The notes below the pieces were generated by a model. That model was not told the origin of the DNA. It was given only the letters and a program-made list of their open reading frames with translations, and ran no database searches. Below are positions 57,207 through 64,000 of a stretch of DNA of 64,000 nt, in pieces. The stretch's first letter is position 1. Each line of letters begins with the position of its first letter. The position numbers were made by a program, and so were the translations under genes. Source of the stretch: Pseudevernia furfuracea (Eukaryota > Ascomycota > Lecanoromycetes > Lecanorales > Parmeliaceae); contig JAIUPT010000013.1 in assembly GCA_022315425.1 (NCBI GenBank), forward strand, positions 186,001 to 250,000, in the 5' to 3' direction.

Positions 57207-59540
57207 TTATCTTCCTTCGGCTTTTGCCACCAACGTTTCATCAAGTCCCACAGGCATGAACGTACGGGTTTCAGTCCCTGCTGCAGCAATACCACGAATC
57301 CAAACAACGTCTCCTTTAAGATAGACAACGACACCTCCTCTACCGCTTGCGCTAGCCGTGATGCGGAATAGAGGAAGTCCAGTCTGCAGATCGGCTTCGC
57401 GGAGAGGAAATAAGAGAAGGCCATTCTCTGCGCACCACTCCTCCACAACGTCTTTGAAAGTTATTGCTTCTTCGATTTGTGGAGCTTTGGGAGTTTGAGG
57501 GGTCGACGAAGATGTGAAAGAAGGAGGTGGTGGTCTGGATGATCTCGCAGCAGTTGGTGTTGATACAGAAGGTGTCTCCTCGCTCAATCCAGAGACTGTA
57601 CCGAACGATGCCGCGGGCAAATGCGTGCTTACGTCCATGCCGTTTTCGAGCAGGTCGAGAGCTTGACTCATAGTTTCGAGACCTTTGTTCCACTCTCCTG
57701 CGATTGACGACAATTCATTGAAGCCAGCTGACAATGCGTTCCCTAGAACCTCCTCTTTCCACCAACTGTACCAATTCTTGACGTCAGTGTAGTTCACGCC
57801 TTCGTAGGTAAGCCAGACATATAGGGTTTGATGCCATTTAGGGAAGAACTCTGCGACGAGCAGATGCGCGATCGTATTGAGGGGGAAGAATGGAGCCCAC
57901 TGCAGCACATCTTCTAATGGAGTGAGATCTTGGTCCCTGGGATCGATGACGAGGTTTGTGGACAGATGCAGTGCAAGGCGTGGAAGCAAATGCCGAACGA
58001 GCATGGAAGGAAGCTCAGACGGAAGCACTGTTCGCCACTCTTCAAGTCCGACAGGTACAGACGTCGACAAATCCCATGTGGACAGTACGCTTTTAAACTT
58101 CCGTTTGACGTCGGATAACAAGCCTGTCGAGCTTTTTGGATCTGTGTGCTGCTCATCCAAATACTGAAGCCACGGAAACAGCCAGACATGAGGTGGCTTA
58201 GAAGAGTTCTGGTGGCTCTTCTGAGCGCCACGTGGCTTCCAGGCAGCTACCGCATCAGTAAGACGTTTCGCAACAAGTTGATCAATTACATTGGCCCAAA
58301 TAAAGGAAGGAAGAACGGGCTTCCATGCTTTGAGAAGATCGATCAATGTATCTGAGTTTTGATAAACATCCCACTTATTTGTGATAGCAAATCTCATGGG
58401 CGGAAGCCAGAGGGAATATATCATAGTTTCGTATTGGGTGGTAGATCTGCTCTGCGCTATGGAGTAGGAAGTTCCGTCCTGAAGTGCAAGCTCGGTATTG
58501 GATTCTCGCGAAGGAACGAGAACGTGGTGAAGTCTTTTCAGATACGGCAGCCCGCATTTTTGCTCCTGTGATGATTTCAACGGTTCCCATTCCTGCATTG
58601 CGTGTTTGAACAAAGGATGAAGTGCTGCAACGGCGAGTTCTTGCAGCCCGGATGACTGTCCTGTGCTGGATTTATGCAGAAAATCCAACTTCTCCGTAAC
58701 AGCTTCCCATCGATAAGAGTCATTCAAATCATCATCATCATCATCCAAATTTACCCGCTGGAGATCCTGCACAGCGTCGATCATTTCCTCTGTGTCACGA
58801 AACTCTTGTCCGTCTTTTTCAACCTCTAAGGCTAAGTGGGCTTCTTGGGCCTCGAAGTAAACCTTCCTCTCGGCCAAAGCGGTCCACTCATCGGTGAATG
58901 CTTCGAGATCTCGTCGAGCCCTGCGTGCAATCTTTGATGATTCTGTTTCACTCGGCACCATCATCTGAGAGTTCATCAGTCCGGCGGTCGATGTCAGGAG
59001 TTTCGTATCCTGGCCTGTAGCATCTATGAGAGACATCAACACATTTGGGACTTCCAGCCCCTCCGCTGCTGCCTCCATATCTGCCGCCGTCTTATACTTT
59101 GGCTTCGCTTTTCTTGGTGTGCCTACTGCGCTCGATCCATCTGATGCTCTCTTCTCCTTGAGCTTCCGCCGCCTCTTCTTCTCCTCTTCGGATGAGTCCT
59201 GCACCACTTCGCCGCGGAATGCAGCTTCTCTCTTCTCCTCCTCCTTGGCCTGCTTCGTCTTCTCTTTTACTGCTCCCAGTCCGGCCCCCTGTGGCCTCAT
59301 GTGGCTCTCGATCGGAGCAAGCCTACCCCGCCCTGTAGCCCCCAGACCCTGGCCCTCGACGTATCCCATCTTTGCCATCATCTTGGCGGCGAAAGAATTG
59401 GCGGCAGGTGGAGCTCCGGGATTGGTAGAAGGGTCTGGCTTTGAAAGACGCATTGGATTTGTCCTGCGCCTTTTCTGTCTGTGATCGGAGTCTGAGGATT
59501 CGTCTCCCGGACCAGCGTCATTCATGGAGAAATGTACCAT
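57207..59540 (-). CDS. TFIP11/Ntr1 (Spp382)-type G-patch splicing factor
   Basis: Activator of the DEAH helicase Prp43 in intron-lariat spliceosome disassembly (family knowledge). Single exon, 777 aa, ATG at 59538-59540. The N-terminus is acidic and basic with a nuclear-type cluster (RQKRRRTNP). The G-patch is at about residues 46-90: FAAKMMAKMGYVEGQGLGA, then GRGRLAPIESHMRPQGAGLG. A Lys/Glu-rich helix follows. The GCFC/TFIP11 alpha-solenoid spans about 330-630 (WEPLKSSQEQKCGLPYLKRL, WKPVLPSFIWANVIDQLV, LPRLALHLSTNLVIDPRDQ). The conserved C-terminal segment reads FKDVVEEWCAENGLLLFPLR, then GLPLFRITASASGRGGVVVY and VVWIRGIAA. Close to the usual length. Confidence 0.92.
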   Translation of the reverse strand: MVHFSMNDAGPGDESSDSDHRQKRRRTNPMRLSKPDPSTNPGAPPAANSFAAKMMAKMGYVEGQGLGATGRGRLAPIESHMRPQGAGLGAVKEKTKQAKEEEKREAAFRGEVVQDSSEEEKKRRRKLKEKRASDGSSAVGTPRKAKPKYKTAADMEAAAEGLEVPNVLMSLIDATGQDTKLLTSTAGLMNSQMMVPSETESSKIARRARRDLEAFTDEWTALAERKVYFEAQEAHLALEVEKDGQEFRDTEEMIDAVQDLQRVNLDDDDDDLNDSYRWEAVTEKLDFLHKSSTGQSSGLQELAVAALHPLFKHAMQEWEPLKSSQEQKCGLPYLKRLHHVLVPSRESNTELALQDGTSYSIAQSRSTTQYETMIYSLWLPPMRFAITNKWDVYQNSDTLIDLLKAWKPVLPSFIWANVIDQLVAKRLTDAVAAWKPRGAQKSHQNSSKPPHVWLFPWLQYLDEQHTDPKSSTGLLSDVKRKFKSVLSTWDLSTSVPVGLEEWRTVLPSELPSMLVRHLLPRLALHLSTNLVIDPRDQDLTPLEDVLQWAPFFPLNTIAHLLVAEFFPKWHQTLYVWLTYEGVNYTDVKNWYSWWKEEVLGNALSAGFNELSSIAGEWNKGLETMSQALDLLENGMDVSTHLPAASFGTVSGLSEETPSVSTPTAARSSRPPPPSFTSSSTPQTPKAPQIEEAITFKDVVEEWCAENGLLLFPLREADLQTGLPLFRITASASGRGGVVVYLKGDVVWIRGIAAAGTETRTFMPVGLDETLVAKAEGR

Positions 59541-59660
59541 TTTGGCGACTGGATGCTGGAATGCTCAGTGTGGGTTGGGGGTTGAGAAAGGAGATGTAGT
59601 GGGATAGCGGAGTGTCTTTTCGTGAGGGTATTGATGAGGGACGTAGAGGTATGTGGTGTA

Positions 59661-59690
59661 GTGAAGTGAAGTGAAGTGAAGTGAAGTGAA
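59661..59690. repeat. (GTGAA)n pentanucleotide repeat
   Basis: Six tandem copies, about 120 bp upstream of the TFIP11-like start codon. Confidence 0.9.
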
Positions 59691-60060
59691 GGGAGGATGT
59701 TGTGGTGGTGGAAGATATGCACAATGTGGTGATGGTTGAAATGAGTCATGTGGAGCCGAGGCAAGCTTGCTCTTGCAGGGATTTGCTCGTTGGGCATTGG
59801 GACCTTATCGGCCACACCACTGTACCACATATAAAATTATAAATAGACTAGTGGCAGTTGTGGCGGTCGATCACCTTCTTCATTAATATTTTCTTTTGAC
59901 TCTTGTAGTCGTGAGGGATTCAGGGGACCTTACAGGCTTAAGGTACAGCATAATACCTTAATAAGGTAAGCATAGGTACCTACATAAGTACTTACTCTAG
60001 GCTAAGTGTATGCTGGATGGCTAATAAATGGCCCGCCGAACCCGTAAGCTCTAGGAATTT

Positions 60061-60093
60061 CTTACTCTTTTACTCTTTTACTCTTTTACTTAC
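60061..60093. repeat. TTTTACTC tandem repeat
   Basis: About three and a half copies of an 8-bp unit CTTTTACT. Confidence 0.85.
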
Positions 60094-60352
60094 CGTATTT
60101 TTATTTTCATTTTCACCCACTTGATACCATACAATAATAAATAACTCAAGGCTTCCATGTTGGAGGAAGAACAAAATATGATACATCACAGCTTCCCATT
60201 TCTGGGATGGAGACTACCTACACGACTATTGTTTTTGACAGCTTGCGTCCCGGCAAGCGACATCTAGTACAACTTTACGCGGATCAGTGAACTTCCAGTT
60301 TGGCACGAGCGCAACTTCCTTTATCTTTTTCTCTCTAATCTCGCATGCAAAT

Positions 60353-63286
60353 ATGTCCACGTCCTACAGTCCGATTATGCAGGGCGAGCACCGTACCCTC
60401 TCCCTCTCCCTTTCGGAATCAGGGCTCCCTCCCTCCTCTCCTCCCTCCCCCTCCTCTTCCTTACCATCATCTCCTCTCCAGCAGCACCATGACTTAGCAT
60501 CTCGACCCACATCTACGGATTGTGAGCGACGCTCATATAGATCAGAAGACGCCATGGACCAACCTCGCACCGTCTCACGAGAGGGCTCGGTACTGAGACA
60601 TCCCACCCCAGACCTTCAGTCAATACAAGGAGCCTATGTCGGCAATATCGAGCGTCTGGAACAAAAAGCAGAGCGACTGAGTCTATCATCAGACATTGGA
60701 GAGGAGATGCGAAAGATGAGGATAGAGCAACGAAAACCGCACAGCAGACGCTCATCCATCCTGGATGCACACAATGAAGAAAGAGAGGCCGATATACCTT
60801 TGCACCGACAATTCTCCTACGAATATGGCTCACACGCGTCAAACTCAATTGTGGGCACCAACAGTGTCGCGCGGAACGGTGGCTTCTCTCCCGCTGCATA
60901 CTATGCCTCCCCTAGGAGTTCGGTGCGGTCAGGGTCATGGTCACACCAGAATTCAGTCAAGGAAAGATCCCTGTCCTATGGAACGCGGCTTCAGCAGGTT
61001 TCGGAGCCAGAGCAGGAGGGTAAACCTCTCGACTCGCCGCTATCAAATCGATTGATATCCTTGGCGCCGCAGCCTGAGTCACCTACAAAAGCACTTCGAG
61101 TAACGAATGATGAACAATACAATCTTAATAATGTCGAGATCCCACATACCCGACCTGAGGAATCCGAGATGGCCGACGACGCGCAGCAACTTCGAGCGTC
61201 CTCTGACACGTACCGGCAAGCCGCAGGTCTCTTCACAGATTTCGATGGCGTACACATTGCGCCTCACTCGGACAGTCTCCTGGATCTTAACGTAACCACG
61301 GACCGAAGAGTATCAAGCCAGCCAATTCCCATCCGGCCAGTCTCCTACATGCAGCCAACACCAGACGAGAACATGGTCTATTACCCAGCTCCCGTACCGA
61401 TGATGTTAAACCTCCCCAAGCGATTATCGAAGCTACCCGCGGCTCCACACCGAGACAAGCGACGCTCGGAGCTTTTGGACAACCTACCCACAGACGCCCG
61501 GAAGTCAGCTGCGTGGTTGCCAGATGTGCTTGAAAGTACCAATGGGGATGTACCTCCCGAGTCCGAGGACCCACCTATGCACGTGAAGGAGGGTAAGCGC
61601 CGTACAATGGCTAATATGCCGCCACAGCTTAGGGCTACGATGTTCTTTGACTATCCATCAACTCACCAGGATGTCGAAGTCAAGGGGGATTCAGCGGTCG
61701 CGACGCTCGACAGTATCCTTGATGCCTCCGCGTTCGCTCCTGTCAGCGCATTCACTGACCATCCAATTGCTGGCCGTGTGGGCCCGGAAGTGTACGGTAA
61801 AGCTTCCGCTCGATCTAGAGCCAGCGTCGTGCCTGCAGAGGTCCGAGATCCTGGGCAAAGAAGAAGCACCATCAACCTTCTCACGAAGCGCAATAGTAGC
61901 TCTAATCTACTTGAAAACACGAAGAAACGAAACAGTAGCTTGATGAGCTTGGGTGGTCACTTCGGCAAGAGAAAAAGCAGTGCCCAGCAATTCGTGGATG
62001 CGCAAGAGCATCATGAGGCTGATGCTGCTGATTTGCACGGTGAAGATGCTTCTCTGCAGCGTTCCCATGAAGAATTCGACGGTCTGGCTGATGAAGAAGC
62101 TGGCTTCCATGATGCGAGGGAGGAGATGATGCTAGATGGGGAGGACCAGGTTGGGAAACCCGAAGAAGTAGGGGAATATAATGGGGCACCCACTACTCTG
62201 TTGGCTGAGCTGCAGCTCCGAAAGCTGCAGCAGAAGCAGCGCGGTCGCACAGCCGCGACCGCATTTCCAGACGGTATGCACTCCACCTTATTACAGCTGG
62301 ATGCTGTGGCACAGGTCCAAAAGCAATCAAGGAGACAGAAGCATACAACCCTCGCATGGGAGGATCCTGGAGCCCATCATCTGGGCGCTGGGGACCAGGA
62401 TGACGAGGATGTTCCTCTGGGTGTACTGTTTCCAGGCCGCACAATGGACGCCAATGACAAATCCCGCCTCTTCGACGAAGACAGACCGCTAGGCCTCATT
62501 GCCAGACGTGACATGGAAGATAATGAGCCGCTCAGCCATCGTCGCGCACGACTTCGAGGCGAGGATCCTGCACTACGAACTACAGATCCAGATAAGCGGA
62601 ACAGCATGTACACTCTCGACCTTCCCAACTTCTCGGAAGAGAAACCCCAACCCGAGAATGACGACGAGGACGAAACCCTGGCTCAACGCATCCGACGATT
62701 GAAAGCTACCAATATCCCTACTCAGCCGAGACCAGTCAGCGGCGACTTCGCCAGCGAAGTCCTGTCTCAATTGATTGACTTTTCACCTGCAGAACAACCA
62801 TCCAAGGACGAAGCCTCGGCCCCTCGCACCGCCACCAAAACCCCAGGTCCCGACGAGACTCTGGGCCAGCGTCGCAAACGTCTGCAACGCGAAGCCAACA
62901 AGTCTCGCAACGTAAGCGGCGAAAGCAATGAGTCCGCCGCCAGACCAGCAATGACCACCAGACACAGCATGGCCACCATCCTTTCGGCACACCCAGCAGC
63001 AGGCGCCAGTACAAGACCCTTCAATGAGATCAAGTTTGCCCCTGCCCCAAAGTCTCGTAATACGCCGTGGGCCATGAACCAGACGCGAAAGGCCTCGATG
63101 GGACCCATGAGGGGATTGCCTGTGGCCAGTGTACTTGGTGCTTCCAATGGAGGCTATGTGAACGGGATCACTGCTACTTCAGGAGCCATTGGGTTTCCAA
63201 ATCCAATGATGCAACAACCTGTCGAAGCTGTCAATCCGAGGCAGAATGAGATGATCGATAGGTGGAGGCAAAGCGTGACGCATTAG
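60353..63286 (+). CDS. Large disordered protein with repeated (E/D)xLxxRxxRL motifs
   Basis: Single exon, 977 aa from the ATG at 60353 (MSTSYSPIMQGEHRTLSLS); the frame is open 22 codons upstream but only with a GTG. The N-terminal 400 residues are Ser/Pro-rich with serine-phosphosite-like RRSS and RKSS patterns. Middle segments that look conserved: MVYYPAPVPMMLNLPKRLSK, LPTDARKSAAWLPDVLE, MPPQLRATMFFDYPS and ATLDSILDASAFAPVSAF followed by TDHPIAGRVGPEVYG (about 345-490). The C-terminal third carries LLAELQLRKLQQKQR, then VPLGVLFPG and RPLGLIARRDME, and three related motifs (EPLSHRRARLR, ETLAQRIRRLK, ETLGQRRKRLQ). No enzyme, membrane or signal features. Conserved-looking but function unknown. 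Confidence 0.85.
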   Translation: MSTSYSPIMQGEHRTLSLSLSESGLPPSSPPSPSSSLPSSPLQQHHDLASRPTSTDCERRSYRSEDAMDQPRTVSREGSVLRHPTPDLQSIQGAYVGNIERLEQKAERLSLSSDIGEEMRKMRIEQRKPHSRRSSILDAHNEEREADIPLHRQFSYEYGSHASNSIVGTNSVARNGGFSPAAYYASPRSSVRSGSWSHQNSVKERSLSYGTRLQQVSEPEQEGKPLDSPLSNRLISLAPQPESPTKALRVTNDEQYNLNNVEIPHTRPEESEMADDAQQLRASSDTYRQAAGLFTDFDGVHIAPHSDSLLDLNVTTDRRVSSQPIPIRPVSYMQPTPDENMVYYPAPVPMMLNLPKRLSKLPAAPHRDKRRSELLDNLPTDARKSAAWLPDVLESTNGDVPPESEDPPMHVKEGKRRTMANMPPQLRATMFFDYPSTHQDVEVKGDSAVATLDSILDASAFAPVSAFTDHPIAGRVGPEVYGKASARSRASVVPAEVRDPGQRRSTINLLTKRNSSSNLLENTKKRNSSLMSLGGHFGKRKSSAQQFVDAQEHHEADAADLHGEDASLQRSHEEFDGLADEEAGFHDAREEMMLDGEDQVGKPEEVGEYNGAPTTLLAELQLRKLQQKQRGRTAATAFPDGMHSTLLQLDAVAQVQKQSRRQKHTTLAWEDPGAHHLGAGDQDDEDVPLGVLFPGRTMDANDKSRLFDEDRPLGLIARRDMEDNEPLSHRRARLRGEDPALRTTDPDKRNSMYTLDLPNFSEEKPQPENDDEDETLAQRIRRLKATNIPTQPRPVSGDFASEVLSQLIDFSPAEQPSKDEASAPRTATKTPGPDETLGQRRKRLQREANKSRNVSGESNESAARPAMTTRHSMATILSAHPAAGASTRPFNEIKFAPAPKSRNTPWAMNQTRKASMGPMRGLPVASVLGASNGGYVNGITATSGAIGFPNPMMQQPVEAVNPRQNEMIDRWRQSVTH

Positions 63287-64000
63287 TCCGCACTGCTACT
63301 GGGGTGAGATGTATTACGAGTGTTCGTGGGAACTACAGCGCGGAGCAAATGGGAGTTGGGCATTGCATTCCCAGCAGCATGTCTTGCTGTATGGCTAACA
63401 AGTAGAGGGCTATCATTTTTGGCAAGTCCAGTTGGGGCGCCCTCGCTTGCCGGACGATACCACTGCGTGGACACTGGGGGCGAATATATTACATGAGATG
63501 CACATATAGATATAGCTTCACGGCACTGCGATGTCTAATGTCAACAACAATACTATCCGATTGCTCCAACTCTTCGCTCTACATGGTTTGCCGGTGTAAG
63601 CATAATTGACCCACAGGGAAGTTTCTACGCGCTTCCTCAAATGTAGAATGTTGACACTACAATCCGCAACTCCTCGCTCTCTACCACACTACAAATCCTC
63701 ACCCCGTAATCTTCCACCCGCCGCACCAGCGTCGAGGCAGATATAGCTAGAAGCCACCTTCCCAAAACCCCATGCTTGCGAAAAGGCAGCTACTCAACCC
63801 ACACCGAACGAACCGCCTCCGCGGACGAAAAACAACCATGGCCCCATCTGAAACCAAATGATTCCTGAAAGGGTTTCAATCTCCCAGGCCGGGCCGGGGT
63901 GCTCTTGTTTTCTCAATCTCTTTCACTCACTCACTCACTCACTCACTCACTCACTCACTCTGAGCGTGCGGAGCTAAAAAATAGCAATAGCAATAGCAAT
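63287..64000. other. Intergenic region at the right edge, with microsatellites
   Basis: No gene seen. (CACT)n at about 63923-63960 and a CAATAG 6-mer repeated at the very end (about 63980-64000). Confidence 0.55.
63923..63960. repeat. (CACT)n microsatellite
   Basis: About nine tandem copies of CACT. Confidence 0.9.

Larger units (their letters stand above)
59541..60352. promoter_or_regulatory. Divergent promoter region with short tandem repeats
   Basis: 812 bp between the TFIP11-like gene (-) and the next gene (+). It contains (GTGAA)n and TTTTACTC repeats and an AT-rich patch with TATAAAATTATAAATA at about 59829-59845. No gene seen. Confidence 0.45.

Overview
This 64 kb window is nuclear DNA of a filamentous ascomycete (Pezizomycotina). 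The evidence is spliced genes with short introns (about 50-110 nt, GT..AG, GCTGAC/GCTGAT-like branch sites) and a gene set that includes a Cdc24-type RhoGEF, PAC1/LIS1, an XMAP215/Alp14-type TOG protein, an FWD-1-like F-box/WD40 protein, ERG27, a CFEM membrane protein and a HET-domain protein. Class-level placement (perhaps Dothideomycetes) is only a guess. There are no bacterial features, operons, CRISPR arrays or confident tRNA/rRNA genes. Exon boundaries were derived by hand from splice signals and reading-frame continuity.

Layout, left to right. 1-3933 (-): cdc24, running off the left edge. 5667-8466 (-): FWD-1-like F-box/WD40 protein, head-to-head with the ribosomal protein eL8 gene (8876-10083, +). 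12557-13584 (-): AIG2/GGCT-like gene with a possible frameshift. 15134-17904 (-): XMAP215/Stu2/Alp14 homologue, head-to-head with PAC1/LIS1 (18475-19957, +). 20188-21748 (-): CFEM membrane protein, divergent from ERG27 (22257-23729, +). 24289-26040 (-): DNAJC28-domain mitochondrial protein, divergent from an ING/PHD protein (26440-28604, +). 29997-32427 (+): HET-domain protein, followed by a cytochrome P450 pseudogene (about 33047-34728). 36663-37830 (+): cis-prenyltransferase. 38967-40523 (+): glycosyltransferase-like type II membrane protein. 41001-44522 (+): large disordered protein. 44523-47720: low-complexity, G-tract-rich desert, then a decayed DUF7708-type gene (about 47724-49480, +). 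50065-52314 (-): Cnn_1N coiled-coil protein. 54532-55059 (+) and 55475-56740 (-): unrecognised proteins. 57207-59540 (-): TFIP11/Ntr1 G-patch splicing factor. 60353-63286 (+): large disordered protein with a repeated short motif.

Most of the window is core housekeeping (polarity, cytoskeleton, ribosome, sterol and dolichol synthesis, chromatin, splicing). Three genes concern microtubules (Alp14-like, PAC1, Cnn_1N), and the first two share one 570-bp promoter region. Accessory sequence lies in 28605-36660 (HET gene plus dead P450) and 44523-50060 (microsatellites, G-runs, dead DUF7708 gene). The most interesting signal is inside cdc24: an 885-nt (295-codon) stop-free segment interrupts the PH domain and is bounded by good splice signals plus a consensus branch point, so it looks like an exitron whose removal restores the canonical PH sequence.
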